The notes under the pieces are model-generated. The model did no database searches. It had not been told where the DNA came from and saw nothing but the letters and a program-made list of their open reading frames with translations. A DNA stretch of 64,000 nt from Neobacillus sp. PS2-9 (GTDB lineage: Bacteria; Bacillota; Bacilli; Bacillales; Cytobacillaceae): contig NZ_CP133269.1 in assembly GCF_030915525.1 (NCBI RefSeq), positions 1,761,001 through 1,825,000 of the forward strand. Direction: 5' to 3'. The position numbers and the translations under genes were made by a program. This document shows, one piece after another, positions 55,799 to 64,000 of this stretch. How positions within the stretch are numbered: the stretch's first letter is position 1; every line of letters begins with the position of its first letter.

Positions 55799-56498
55799 AG
55801 AAGAACCATATAGGGACCAAGCGGAAAGGTTAAAACAACGAATCCAAAAAATAAATGAAAAAGTGGAGTACGGTGATGAATTACCACCACGAGAACAAAT
55901 CCATCGGCAAAAAAAGAAGAAAACAAAATGGAAGCTAAGATTTCCTGTGATTCGATTATTAGTCGTATGCTTTATCCTTTTACCTATTATTATCTTTAGT
56001 GTTATTTCATATCGTGATAACGGTAAAAAAATCTTAGGTACAGAAAAAACCTCAAGCGATTCTATCGGATATGAAACCATTAATCTCGACAATAATGAAG
56101 ATGAAAGCAAGGCGGATTCTGTAAAAACTGAGGATCATATTCAAAACGATTCAAATGTGAGTAGTCCTAAGGAACAAAGTGAAGTTCCTTTGGTAGAAGA
56201 GAAATCAACCGATGATAGTAGTCAGCAACCCACCCAGAGTGTGCCTGCTAGTTCTAATAAAGCCCCGGGTGATCAACAACAAACAGATAAAAACAGTAGT
56301 ACACAAACAGTAACAAAAAAGACAGAGCCCACTGTAAGAGTAAAATATCATAAGGTCCAGCCTGGTGAGGGTCTATTTCGAATTGCAATGGATTATTACC
56401 AGTCTCAAAAAGGGATAGACATTATTAAAAAGGCGAACAATTTAACCAGTGAAAATATTTATGCTGGTCAAGTGTTAAAAATCCCATTAAACAACTAA
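55791..56498 (+). CDS. ypbE: LysM membrane protein YpbE
   Basis: 235-aa protein with a basic, helical cytoplasmic N-terminus (1-50), one span (about 51-73), a long Ser/Asp/Gln-rich disordered linker, and a C-terminal LysM domain (about 189-234, YHKVQPGEGLFRIA) facing the wall. ATG 55791 has GGGGGG upstream; it overlaps ypbD by 8 bp. Function unknown; a wall-binding anchor is likely. Confidence 0.86.
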   Translation: MNKEEPYRDQAERLKQRIQKINEKVEYGDELPPREQIHRQKKKKTKWKLRFPVIRLLVVCFILLPIIIFSVISYRDNGKKILGTEKTSSDSIGYETINLDNNEDESKADSVKTEDHIQNDSNVSSPKEQSEVPLVEEKSTDDSSQQPTQSVPASSNKAPGDQQQTDKNSSTQTVTKKTEPTVRVKYHKVQPGEGLFRIAMDYYQSQKGIDIIKKANNLTSENIYAGQVLKIPLNN

Positions 56499-56525
56499 CC
56501 GATCATCCTTTGGTCGGTTTTTTTA
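56497..56525 (+). terminator. Terminator after ypbE
   Basis: AACCGA/TCGGTT stem then TTTTT. Confidence 0.75.
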
Positions 56526-56588
56526 TGGAAAAAAACATATTGTGAAGGACAAGTTCATAAGTATATATGGAGAAATGGAGGGATAAGA

Positions 56589-57044
56589 ATGGATTCTCCA
56601 ATCCAATTACTTGAACATACCGACCAAGCAACTAAACAAATGTTAGAAAACGTGAGAAAACGGAAAAAAAAGTTTGATGATACAAAACTATGGCATTATA
56701 TTTCGATATATGCGACTCTTTCCCTTGCTTTAATCTTTATGGCGTATTTTTATTTTACGATTTATCTGCATTTTTCTTATTCTTTTTTAGCTGTATTATC
56801 CGCAACTATCAATGATTCATTCAGTGTGTCGCTTTTATCAATCGTGCTTATTGGACTAGGGTCCATGAATGTGTTAAAACAACAAAAAGAGAAGAAGGAA
56901 AAGGAATATCAGGAACTAAGATGTGAAATTGTCGATCGGAGCAAAGATTTATGGAAAAAGGAAGATGAATGGAAGAATCGTCATGTTGTGTTTGAAACTA
57001 TGAAGAAAAAATACGATATTAACCTCTACCACGAAAAAAAATAA
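56589..57044 (+). CDS. ypbF: YpbF, DUF2663 membrane protein
   Basis: 151-aa protein with two hydrophobic segments (about 37-60 and 65-93) and a charged C-terminal coiled-coil tail (QQKEKKEKEYQELRCE). GGAGGG before the ATG. Corresponds to B. subtilis ypbF by order and length. Function unknown. Confidence 0.82.
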   Translation: MDSPIQLLEHTDQATKQMLENVRKRKKKFDDTKLWHYISIYATLSLALIFMAYFYFTIYLHFSYSFLAVLSATINDSFSVSLLSIVLIGLGSMNVLKQQKEKKEKEYQELRCEIVDRSKDLWKKEDEWKNRHVVFETMKKKYDINLYHEKK

Positions 57045-57073
57045 GAAGCAGAGTCGTTTCTGCTTCTTATTTT
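57043..57073 (+). terminator. Terminator after ypbF
   Basis: AAGAAGCAGA/TCTGCTTCTT stem then ATTTTC; overlaps the ypbF stop. Confidence 0.8.
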
Positions 57074-57078
57074 CATTA

Positions 57079-57261
57079 GGCTGTGTTAACGAACAATATT
57101 GATTTTTACACCCTGTTGATTGGAGCGGAAGGCACGAAGACTCCTGTGGGAGTATGGTTCAGGGGAGCCCCCGCAGGCGCATGCGCCGAGGAGGCTCGCC
57201 GAAACACCCACGGAAAGCGAAGTGCCTGGAGCGGAAATCAACAGGCAAGTTTAACAAAGCC
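57079..57261 (+). repeat. Palindromic repeat family B, copy 6
   Basis: Arm pair AGGCAC/GTGCCT, internal GGCGC-at-GCGCC, GGGG-agc-CCCC, right subtype GGAAAGCGAAGT. Left end GGCTGTGTTAAC, right TTTAACAAAGCC. It ends 5 bp from the stop codon of convergent cotJC, similar to copy 3 beside ypuA. Confidence 0.92.
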
Positions 57262-57266
57262 TTTCA

Positions 57267-57836
57267 TTAAAAAAATTTTTTCTTGTCGCGTTCTTCCTTT
57301 AATATCTCCACAGCTTCACGGAAGCGAAGGGAGTGAATAATCTCACGTTCACGTAAAAATCGAAGACTATCATTAATATCCGGATCATCACTTATGTTTA
57401 TTAACCATTGATAAGTAGCCCGTGCCTTTTCTTCTGCCGCAATATCCTCGTATAAGTCAGCAATAGGATCTCCTTTAGCCGTAATATATGTTGCTGTCCA
57501 CGGTACTCCCGCAGCATTATGATAGTACAAGGCACTGTCATGATCGACATAATGTTCCCCTAGTCCAGCGGCTTTTAATTGCTCTGGTGTTGCATCTTTC
57601 GTTAATTTATAGACCATTGTAGCAATCATTTCGAGGTGAGCAAATTCTTCTGTTCCGATATCTGTAAGAAGCCCAATTACCTTATCAGGAATAGTATATC
57701 TTTGGTTTAAGTACCGGAGGGCAGCGGCAAGTTCTCCATCTGCACCTCCATATTGCTCAATTAAATACTTTGCTAATGTTGGATTACATGTGCTCACTCG
57801 TACAGGGTATTGAAGTTTTTTTTCGTAAATCCACAT
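57267..57836 (-). CDS. cotJC: Spore coat protein CotJC, manganese catalase family
   Basis: 189-aa ferritin-like protein; the Glu/His ligands of a di-manganese site are readable in EEFAHLEMIATM and EEKARATYQWL, with REREIIHSLRF as the second helix pair. GGAGGG precedes the ATG. It is nearly identical to B. subtilis CotJC. Spore coat component, presumably protecting against peroxide. Last of cotJA-JB-JC. Confidence 0.95.
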   Translation of the reverse strand: MWIYEKKLQYPVRVSTCNPTLAKYLIEQYGGADGELAAALRYLNQRYTIPDKVIGLLTDIGTEEFAHLEMIATMVYKLTKDATPEQLKAAGLGEHYVDHDSALYYHNAAGVPWTATYITAKGDPIADLYEDIAAEEKARATYQWLINISDDPDINDSLRFLREREIIHSLRFREAVEILKEERDKKKFF

Positions 57837-57898
57837 GAATGAAAATCCCTCCTTTTTAAACTTTTTTCAGTAACCGGCTCCGATACAACTGTTCAATA

Positions 57899-58159
57899 CT
57901 AAACCTGCCAAGGCCATGGTGTGTCATCCCAGTTCCAAGGATAGCCAGAGTAACTGTTCCCGTATTGCAACAAGGGACCAAATTGACTTTCAAATTGCTT
58001 TTTCAATCGTTTTCTTTCTTTTGCATAATGATTGAATTGATTAATAGCTTCAAGGTCATCGTTATGTGTGTCTAAGTATAGGGTTAGCTCGACTAAAACA
58101 AAGTCAACTGCTTGGAGCTGTTCCATTAATTGATAATATTCAGCGGGTACCTGTTTCAT
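57899..58159 (-). CDS. cotJB: Spore coat protein CotJB
   Basis: 86-aa helical coat protein: [25 protein letters not shown] near the start, end [27 protein letters not shown] lies upstream of the ATG, inside cotJA, which it overlaps by 4 bp. Associates with CotJA and CotJC in the coat of B. subtilis. Confidence 0.92.
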   Translation of the reverse strand: MKQVPAEYYQLMEQLQAVDFVLVELTLYLDTHNDDLEAINQFNHYAKERKRLKKQFESQFGPLLQYGNSYSGYPWNWDDTPWPWQV

Positions 58160-58386
58160 GTGGATAGACCCCCTTGCGCTTTTTCAGAAGAATTAAAGTA
58201 AGGATCATAAAGGTCCTTCCATAACGTTCCAGCTTTAAGTGCATCTAGTGGAGAAAATTGTGGAAGGTTCGGTGGCTGGAATCCCATATATAAATGAGGT
58301 GGAGTGGAATAAGTTTTTTCTAGTATTGGCTCACAAGGGTCGAACGGACTCACGTAAGGATGATATGTTTTAAAATGAGTATTCAT
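58156..58386 (-). CDS. cotJA: Spore coat protein CotJA
   Basis: 76-aa Pro- and Tyr-rich coat protein: [18 protein letters not shown], then [13 protein letters not shown] and [18 protein letters not shown] 58386 is chosen with AGGGAGGG 7 nt upstream. First gene of cotJ; in B. subtilis the operon is under sigma-E. Upstream on the minus strand CATAAGAT is a possible but weak sigma-E -10. Confidence 0.9.
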   Translation of the reverse strand: MNTHFKTYHPYVSPFDPCEPILEKTYSTPPHLYMGFQPPNLPQFSPLDALKAGTLWKDLYDPYFNSSEKAQGGLST

Positions 58387-58532
58387 TGTAGCCCTCCCTA
58401 TATTCAACATCAATTAATCTTATGAAAAAAATATCGTTTCATGACATAAAACTTTAAGATATTAAAGGGTTTTATTATCTGTTTGTAGAAGTATAATGAG
58501 AAGAATGGATTATTATTTTGAGGTGATGGGAA

Positions 58533-59165
58533 TTGTTCGTAAAAAATATAATGATACCAAAGCATGAGTGTTATACCGCACAGGATAATATAACGTTGAA
58601 GGATGCTTTGGACATGTTAGAGAATTATCAGATTGACGGATTACCTGTCTTACATGGAGATCAATATTTAGGGGTAGCGACCAGATATAAGATCTATGAA
58701 AACTATTTTCTTTCCAATAAACAAAAGGAAGAGTATTTAACCTCGACTTTTGTTAAAGATGTTGTTACACACCAGGATAAGTTTTTGCAAGGTGAGGAAC
58801 TATTTGAGAAAACACTCATTGACCTGAAGGATTTTCCTTTATTGGCAGTAGTGGATTCAACTAAAAAATTCCTTGGAGTGGTGACTCGTTCTGATGTCAT
58901 TAGCTCTTTTGAAAGTGCTTTTGGAGTAAATCGTCCAGGTGTTAGAATTGCATTCACTTCAGTTGAAACGGAAGGTCGTATTGCCCGCTTATCTGAAATT
59001 GCCCATCACTTCCATGAACATATCATTTCACTTGTAACATTTGATGAAACTGATAAATTAGTGAGAAGAATCGTTATGAAGATTGAAAAGAAAGACAATA
59101 TCGACAGGTTTACGAAAAAGCTAGAAGAGCATGGTTTTCGTATCTTGAGTATTCAAGAAGACTAA
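58533..59165 (+). CDS. CBS-domain protein with C-terminal ACT-like domain
   Basis: 210-aa soluble protein with two CBS repeats (about 1-60 and 70-135), both ending in a VVTRSDV-like ligand strand, then an ACT-type region (FTSVETEGRIARLSEIAHHF to the end). Likely binds a nucleotide or S-adenosyl ligand and an amino acid. TTG start, GAGGTGATGG upstream. Resembles AcuB in plan but differs in detail. It has no ordinary B. subtilis counterpart at this place. Target unknown. Confidence 0.8.
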   Translation: MFVKNIMIPKHECYTAQDNITLKDALDMLENYQIDGLPVLHGDQYLGVATRYKIYENYFLSNKQKEEYLTSTFVKDVVTHQDKFLQGEELFEKTLIDLKDFPLLAVVDSTKKFLGVVTRSDVISSFESAFGVNRPGVRIAFTSVETEGRIARLSEIAHHFHEHIISLVTFDETDKLVRRIVMKIEKKDNIDRFTKKLEEHGFRILSIQED

Positions 59166-59190
59166 TTACCTCCAAATCGGTAAAGAAATA

Positions 59191-59228
59191 AAATCCCTCT
59201 CATACATTTATATGGGAGGGATTTTCAT
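59191..59228 (+). terminator. Terminator after the CBS gene that embeds the next ribosome site
   Basis: AAATCCCTC (59191-59199) pairs with GAGGGATTT (59216-59224), loop 16 nt. The GGGAGGG in the 3' arm is the ribosome site of the gene starting at 59227, so the hairpin would hide that site. Confidence 0.7.
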
Positions 59229-59595
59229 GTATTTTAATGTAGTTATGCTGCTAGTCACTTTCTTATCCGGCTATTTAACAATCAAATGGATACCAATTAC
59301 ACATCCGTTCGTCCTATCTGATTTTTTTATTAGTCTTGTTGTGAATCCAATAAAATTTTTTGCTGCTTCTTTAGCTTTTTTTATCGGAATCATCTGTGTG
59401 GGAATTCAAATTCGAATGATCATACATACAGCTAAAAGAACCTGGAAAAAAGATTTTCATTTAAAATTGTTATTTTTTTACAAAATTGTAGGACTCTTAG
59501 TAGTATTCTTCTTACTTTTTCAATTGGGCTGGGAGCACACGTTTGTTTTTTTTAGTTTAAGTATGGTTTATGGTATTATTTCCGTAAAACAATAA
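59227..59595 (+). CDS. Four-span membrane protein, unknown function
   Basis: 122-aa hydrophobic protein with segments at about 3-20, 38-60, 85-100 and 103-120, and a basic loop TAKRTWKKDF. ATG 59227 with GGGAGGG 6 nt upstream, part of the preceding hairpin. Not recognised. Followed 17 bp later by ypbG. Confidence 0.7.
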   Translation: MYFNVVMLLVTFLSGYLTIKWIPITHPFVLSDFFISLVVNPIKFFAASLAFFIGIICVGIQIRMIIHTAKRTWKKDFHLKLLFFYKIVGLLVVFFLLFQLGWEHTFVFFSLSMVYGIISVKQ

Positions 59596-59612
59596 GACAG
59601 CAAAGGGGAAAA

Positions 59613-60395
59613 ATGATAATGATTATTTTATTGGTAGTCCTATGCATACTTGGGGCATGCCTACTTGTATATATGTTATTGGAAGCTTTCAGAAATAAAG
59701 TTTTGGAACATAAGCTGGTCTTTCCAGACTTTCCGGAATCCTTAGGCAATGTTTCACTGTTTTTTATCTCAGATATACATAGGAGAGAGATTTCAGATAC
59801 CATTATTAACTTAGTTAAGGGAAAGGCGGATTTTGTTGTAATCGGGGGAGACTTAACAGAAAAAGGTGTATCCTTTGATAAGGTTAAAGCCAATTTAATG
59901 AAGTTAAAGCGGGTAGGCCCTGTATATTTTGTTTGGGGAAACAATGACTATGAAGTGGATTATCACGAATTAGATGCTATTTTGCTAGATGCAGGTGTTA
60001 AAGTGTTAGATAATACAGCAGTTACCTTTGAATCCAGACTGGGAGAGAAATTATGTTTATTGGGTGTAGATGATTTAAATCAAAACCGAGATCGACTTGA
60101 TTATGCCCTTCAAGATGCTGAGGAAAGTAGTTTCAAAATTTTAGCATGCCACTATCCAAACATTACTGAGAAGATAGTTCCAGAACACAGTATTCGTCTA
60201 GTGTTAAGCGGACATACTCACGGGGGGCAAATACATATTTTTGGTTATAGTCCCTACAAAAGAGGCGGTATTAAAAAGTTAGCAAATACCACACTTCTCA
60301 TTAGTAACGGATATGGAACGACAGCTCTTCCTCTAAGATTAGGGGCACCTGCTGAAACACACCTAATAACGCTAAGCAGGGAGCAAAAACAATAG
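59613..60395 (+). CDS. ypbG: Membrane-anchored metallophosphoesterase YpbG
   Basis: 260-aa calcineurin-like phosphoesterase with an N-terminal membrane span (1-23). Motifs: SDIHRRE (D-x-H), VIGGDLTE, WGNNDYE, ACHYP and SGHTHGGQ. The third motif normally reads GNH(D/E); here Asn replaces the catalytic His. Downstream of ypbF in B. subtilis order. Substrate unknown. Two start ATGs 6 bp apart; the first is used. Confidence 0.85.
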   Translation: MIMIILLVVLCILGACLLVYMLLEAFRNKVLEHKLVFPDFPESLGNVSLFFISDIHRREISDTIINLVKGKADFVVIGGDLTEKGVSFDKVKANLMKLKRVGPVYFVWGNNDYEVDYHELDAILLDAGVKVLDNTAVTFESRLGEKLCLLGVDDLNQNRDRLDYALQDAEESSFKILACHYPNITEKIVPEHSIRLVLSGHTHGGQIHIFGYSPYKRGGIKKLANTTLLISNGYGTTALPLRLGAPAETHLITLSREQKQ

Positions 60396-60474
60396 GTCTA
60401 TGTAGACAAATCACCAATAACCCCTTGAGGCATACACTGAAAATAAGAGTTATGTTACGGCAGGGGGCAAAAGC

Positions 60475-61059
60475 ATGCGCTTAGAACGCTTAACGGCCAA
60501 TAAGATTAAAATATTTTTAACCTCTGATGATTTATTTGAAAGAGGGCTATCGAAAGAAGATATATGGAAGGATTCAAGCAAATGGAACCAGCTCTTTCAT
60601 GATATGCTTGAAGAGGCAAGTGAGGAGTTTGATGTAGAAATACAAGGTTCAGTGGCAGTTGAGATTTTCTCCCTTCAAGCTCAAGGGATGATATTAATCA
60701 TTACAGTCGACGATGTAAAAGATGATGATGAAGATTTATTGTATGATGGATTTATTGAAATGCAGGTTAGGCTTGAAGGCTGTGAGGATCTTTTATATGA
60801 ATTTAAAGACTTTGAGGATATCATAGACCTTTCAAAAAGGTTATCCATTGCAGATATAAGGGGAGGCAGTTTATATATCCTAAATAACCGGTATTATCTT
60901 CTGATGGACCAGGTGGATACGACAAAAAAAGAAGTAGCTGCCTGTATATTATCGGAATTTGGAAACCCATCCATCATTAGTACTTACATTCTCGCTGAAT
61001 ATGGCAAAGTAATTGTTGAAAATAAAACAGTGGAAACTATACTTCTATATTTTAAGTGA
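60475..61059 (+). CDS. mecB: MecA-family adaptor MecB (YpbH)
   Basis: 194-aa adaptor protein that delivers substrates to ClpCP. N-terminal substrate-binding part MRLERLTANKIKIFLTSDDLFERGLSKEDIW and a C-terminal ClpC-binding domain, with an acidic linker (DDVKDDDEDLL). Position before gudB identifies it as the paralog YpbH rather than MecA. AGGGGG precedes the ATG. Confidence 0.92.
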   Translation: MRLERLTANKIKIFLTSDDLFERGLSKEDIWKDSSKWNQLFHDMLEEASEEFDVEIQGSVAVEIFSLQAQGMILIITVDDVKDDDEDLLYDGFIEMQVRLEGCEDLLYEFKDFEDIIDLSKRLSIADIRGGSLYILNNRYYLLMDQVDTTKKEVAACILSEFGNPSIISTYILAEYGKVIVENKTVETILLYFK

Positions 61060-61305
61060 AATATTATAGTAACATTTTTTTCGAGGGGGCTTCGGTCCCT
61101 TCTCTCTGTTTATGGACTAAGAATAACAAAATAGGAGTAGAATTTTATAAGATTCCCTATTAAAATAGGAATGACAGCGTTTACAAGTTTGCGCAATAAA
61201 TTATCTACATGTGCATTTTTCTTCTTGCATAAATCAATTAAACGTGTATACTTGTCTCTGAAAGCGGACAACATTCGTAAAAGCAATTTCTTAGGAGGAT
61301 TACAA

Positions 61306-62583
61306 ATGGGAGCCGAAAAAGCTAATGAAAAGACTAATCAAGAGGGAAATCATGATGTGTTGAAATCAACGCAGACGGTTATACATAAGGCCCTTGAAAA
61401 ATTAGGTTATCCAGAAGAAGTATATGAGCTCTTGAAAGAACCGTTGCGTATGATGACAGTGAAAATTCCAGTAAGAATGGATGACGGTTCTATTAAAATA
61501 TTTACTGGCTACCGTGCACAACATAACGATGCGGTTGGTCCAACAAAGGGTGGAATCCGTTTCCATCCAGGTGTAACTGAAACAGAAGTGAAAGCCCTTT
61601 CCATTTGGATGAGCTTGAAGTGTGGTATAGTTGACCTTCCATACGGTGGTGGTAAAGGTGGTATCGTTTGTGATCCACGTGATATGTCCTTTAGAGAGCT
61701 TGAGAGACTAAGCCGAGGATATGTACGAGCAATCAGCCAAATAGTTGGGCCAACGAAAGATATTCCAGCGCCAGACGTATTTACTAACTCGCAAATCATG
61801 GCGTGGATGATGGATGAATATAGCCGGATAGATGAATTTAATTCTCCAGGATTTATCACTGGTAAACCCCTTGTCCTAGGTGGATCACATGGACGTGAAT
61901 CTGCAACTGCGAAAGGTGTAACCATTTGTATACGTGAAGCGGCTAAAAAGAAAGGCATTCAAATTGAAGGTGCCAAGGTTGTTGTTCAAGGGTTCGGAAA
62001 CGCAGGAAGTTATTTATCAAAATTCATGCACGATGCAGGAGCTATCGTAGTGGGAATTTCTGATGCATATGGTGCCTTGTATGATCCGAATGGTTTGGAT
62101 ATAGATTATCTATTAGATAGACGCGATAGTTTTGGTACGGTTACAAAATTATTTAACAATACCATCACCAATAAAGAATTGTTAGAGCTTGAATGTGATA
62201 TTCTTGTACCTGCTGCAATTGAAAATCAAATTACTGCAGAAAATGCCCGTAACATTCGTGCAAGCATAGTAGTGGAGGCGGCTAACGGTCCAACCACTTT
62301 AGAGGCAACCGAAATCCTAACAGAACGTGGAATTCTACTTGTTCCAGATGTCCTTGCTTCTGCGGGCGGTGTAACAGTATCTTATTTTGAATGGGTTCAA
62401 AATAACCAAGGTTACTACTGGTCTGAGGAAGAAGTAGAGGAAAAACTTGAAAAAGTAATGGTTAAATCATTTAAAAGTATTTATGATACAGCTCAAACGC
62501 GTCGCATAGATATGCGTCTTGCAGCCTATATGGTTGGGGTTAGAAAAATGGCGGAAGCAAGTCGCTTTAGAGGCTGGATTTAA
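61306..62583 (+). CDS. gudB: Glutamate dehydrogenase GudB
   Basis: NAD-dependent enzyme converting glutamate to 2-oxoglutarate and ammonium. 425 aa. Substrate Lys81 in PTKGGIRFHPGV, catalytic Lys117 in PYGGGKGGI, NAD loop VQGFGNAGSYL. ATG 61306 has TTAGGAGG upstream. The region TETEVKALSIWMS holds a single VKA, without the three-residue duplication that makes GudB of B. subtilis 168 cryptic, so the enzyme should be active. Confidence 0.95.
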   Translation: MGAEKANEKTNQEGNHDVLKSTQTVIHKALEKLGYPEEVYELLKEPLRMMTVKIPVRMDDGSIKIFTGYRAQHNDAVGPTKGGIRFHPGVTETEVKALSIWMSLKCGIVDLPYGGGKGGIVCDPRDMSFRELERLSRGYVRAISQIVGPTKDIPAPDVFTNSQIMAWMMDEYSRIDEFNSPGFITGKPLVLGGSHGRESATAKGVTICIREAAKKKGIQIEGAKVVVQGFGNAGSYLSKFMHDAGAIVVGISDAYGALYDPNGLDIDYLLDRRDSFGTVTKLFNNTITNKELLELECDILVPAAIENQITAENARNIRASIVVEAANGPTTLEATEILTERGILLVPDVLASAGGVTVSYFEWVQNNQGYYWSEEEVEEKLEKVMVKSFKSIYDTAQTRRIDMRLAAYMVGVRKMAEASRFRGWI

Positions 62584-62612
62584 ATAGAAACCTTTTGTTC
62601 TTGAAACACTTT

Positions 62613-62652
62613 AAAAAATCTCCTATCATTATACGGTAGGAGATTTTTTATG
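62613..62652 (+). terminator. Terminator after gudB
   Basis: AAAAAATCTCCTA/TAGGAGATTTTTT, 13-bp stem. Confidence 0.85.
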
Positions 62653-62703
62653 TGAAATTACAATCTACTTCATATATTTGAAATTTTAAGGAGATGTACC
62701 AAG

Positions 62704-63675
62704 TTGGAAATTGAAGATGTAATTATAATAGGTGGGGGTCCCTGTGGATTAGCTGCAGCAATTTCATTACAACAAATTGGGAAAAAGCCTTTGATTATTG
62801 AAAAGGGAAATCTGGTTAATTCTATATATCATTACCCGACACATCAAACCTTTTTTAGTACAAGTGAAAAATTAGAGATTGGTGAAGTGCCTTTCATAAC
62901 AGATAGCTACAAACCCAAAAGGAATCAAGCGCTAGTTTACTATAGAGAAGTCGCCAAACGAAAACAATTACGTATTCATTCATTCGAGACGGTTACTAAA
63001 GTATCCAGCAGCGGAGAAGTATTTCTAGTTGAAACAAATGTGAGGACATATAGTGCTAGGTATGTTGTTGTAGCAACTGGTTACTATGACCATCCGAATT
63101 ATATGAAAGTACCGGGGGAAGACCTGCCAAAGGTTTTTCACTATTTTAAGGAAGCTCATCCCTACTTTGACCAAGATGTTTGTGTTATCGGAGGAAAAAA
63201 CTCTAGTGTGGATGCTGCTATAGAACTTGTTAAGGCAGGTGCAAGGGTGACCGTCCTTTATCGAGGGGAGGACTACTCTCCAAGTATTAAACCATGGATT
63301 CTCCCAGAATTTGATTCATTAGTTAAAAACGGTACAATTGTTATGGAATTTCAGGCTCATGTAAAGGAAATTACAGGGGACCATCTTGTTTATGAAAAGG
63401 ATGGTAAACTACACAAGATTCGAAATGATTTTGTTTTTGCTATGACAGGGTACCATCCAGATCATCAGTTTTTGAAAACAATGGGCATTCAAATTGATGA
63501 GGAAACAGGAAGGCCGCTTTTTAACCCGGACACAATGGAGACAAACATAGAGGGAATTTATATTGCAGGTGTCATTGCCGCAGGAAATAATGCAAATGAA
63601 ATCTTTATTGAAAATGGTAGATTTCATGGTGGGCAAATTGCACAATCAATAGTAGAAAAAGAAGGCAAAGGGTGA
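62704..63675 (+). CDS. ypdA: Bacillithiol disulfide reductase YpdA
   Basis: 323-aa FAD/NADPH reductase that recycles bacillithiol disulfide. FAD motif VIIIGGGPCGLAAA with Cys14, the residue conserved in YpdA proteins; NADPH motif VCVIGGKNSSVDAA; C-terminal FAD strand IEGIYIAGVIAAG. TTG start with AAGGAGATG upstream. Lies after gudB as in B. subtilis and just before ansA. Confidence 0.92.
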   Translation: MEIEDVIIIGGGPCGLAAAISLQQIGKKPLIIEKGNLVNSIYHYPTHQTFFSTSEKLEIGEVPFITDSYKPKRNQALVYYREVAKRKQLRIHSFETVTKVSSSGEVFLVETNVRTYSARYVVVATGYYDHPNYMKVPGEDLPKVFHYFKEAHPYFDQDVCVIGGKNSSVDAAIELVKAGARVTVLYRGEDYSPSIKPWILPEFDSLVKNGTIVMEFQAHVKEITGDHLVYEKDGKLHKIRNDFVFAMTGYHPDHQFLKTMGIQIDEETGRPLFNPDTMETNIEGIYIAGVIAAGNNANEIFIENGRFHGGQIAQSIVEKEGKG

Positions 63676-63681
63676 GTGCAG

Positions 63682-64000
63682 ATGAATAAGGTGGTATTAT
63701 TAACAACTGGTGGGACAATTGCTAGTAAACCGAATAAGGATTCAGGTAAATTAGCTTCAGGTGCTATAACAGGGGAAGAACTGGCATCTATGTGTAATTT
63801 ACCGAATGATATTGAAGTGATAGTCGAATCTGTTTTTCAAAAAGCAAGTATTCATATTACATTTGATGATTTAATAGTCCTAAAGAATAAAATCGAAGAA
63901 TATTTTAAAGATGAAGCTGTTTCAGGAGTGGTCGTAACACACGGTACGGATACAATGGAGGAAACTGCTTATTTTCTTGATTTAACTATTAATGATTCCA
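63682..64000 (+). CDS. ansA: L-asparaginase (type I), 5' part only
   Basis: Hydrolyses L-asparagine to aspartate and ammonia. The visible 106 residues hold the catalytic Thr loop LTTGGTIASK and the second site VVTHGTDTMEETAYF. Starts 6 bp after ypdA with GGTGAG before the ATG, probably in one operon. Runs off the right edge. Confidence 0.92.
   Translation, partial: MNKVVLLTTGGTIASKPNKDSGKLASGAITGEELASMCNLPNDIEVIVESVFQKASIHITFDDLIVLKNKIEEYFKDEAVSGVVVTHGTDTMEETAYFLDLTINDS

Noticed and set aside
58400..58440. Sigma-E promoter for cotJ
   Set aside because: CATAAGAT matches the -10 at only 6 of 8 and the -35 is poor; noted in the cotJA entry but not listed.
61081..61103. Terminator between mecB and gudB (GAGGGGGCTTCGGTCCCTTC)
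   Set aside because: The stem is only about three solid GC pairs with mixed loops and the T-run precedes rather than follows it, so evidence is too weak for a feature.

Overview
The window comes from the chromosome of a low-GC, endospore-forming member of the Bacillaceae. Gene content and order follow the Bacillus subtilis segment from yqjM (namA) to ansA almost step by step. Protein-level similarity is high for conserved markers (SigF, SpoIIAB, ferredoxin, CotJC), but the insertions and dispersed repeats differ from B. subtilis, so a Neobacillus- or Priestia-like relative is plausible. The species cannot be fixed from the sequence alone. No phage, IS transposase, tRNA, rRNA or CRISPR array was found.

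Layout: (1) 1-17.7 kb is housekeeping and stress genes: namA, a GT2 glycosyltransferase, proI, yqjP, yqjQ, yqzH, the translesion polymerase polYB with yqjX, a CDGSH protein, yqkB, yqkD, a ketone-body/leucine-catabolism block (HMG-CoA lyase, thiolase, CoA-transferase A and B), yqkE, a GrpB-family gene, yqkF, the tiny FtsZ inhibitor mciZ, nudF and yqxK. (2) 17.8-30.6 kb holds spoIIM, fur, yqzK, xerD, the nucleoside operon deoB-punA-pdp, dacF-spoIIAA-spoIIAB-sigF, and a reduced spoVA cluster (AA, AB, AE, AF) without AC, AD and AEb. (3) 30.7-45.3 kb holds lysA, ypuA, an orphan ribT, ypuF, a YjcZ-type peptide, scpAB, ypuI, an extended superoxide dismutase, dacB-spmA-spmB, rluB and resABC. (4) 45.4-64 kb holds resDE, sigX-rsiX, a LysM/M23 peptidase, an FMN riboswitch with ribU, ferredoxin, ypbB-recS-ypbD-ypbE, ypbF, cotJABC, a CBS-ACT protein, ypbG, mecB, gudB, ypdA and the start of ansA.

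The genes are largely connected through sporulation. Recognisable promoter elements fit the cascade: sigma-H plus a 0A box before spoIIAA, sigma-F before dacF, sigma-E before spoIIM and dacB (and probably mciZ), sigma-G before spoVAA. Other readable controls are LexA-like boxes at polYB, a PerR-like box at fur, a cre site at deoB, an autoregulatory ECF promoter at sigX and an FMN riboswitch at ribU.

The most unusual structure is non-coding. Six copies of a ~182-bp GC-rich palindromic repeat (family B) and two copies of a ~120-bp palindromic repeat (family A) occupy intergenic space. Their paired arms change together between copies (compensatory substitutions), which points to a folded RNA or DNA element. 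Family A copies start at the stop codon of a gene, two family B copies end 5-6 bp from a stop codon, and two direct B copies bracket ypuA. A separate 51-52-bp tandem repeat lies at 7.16-7.40 kb.
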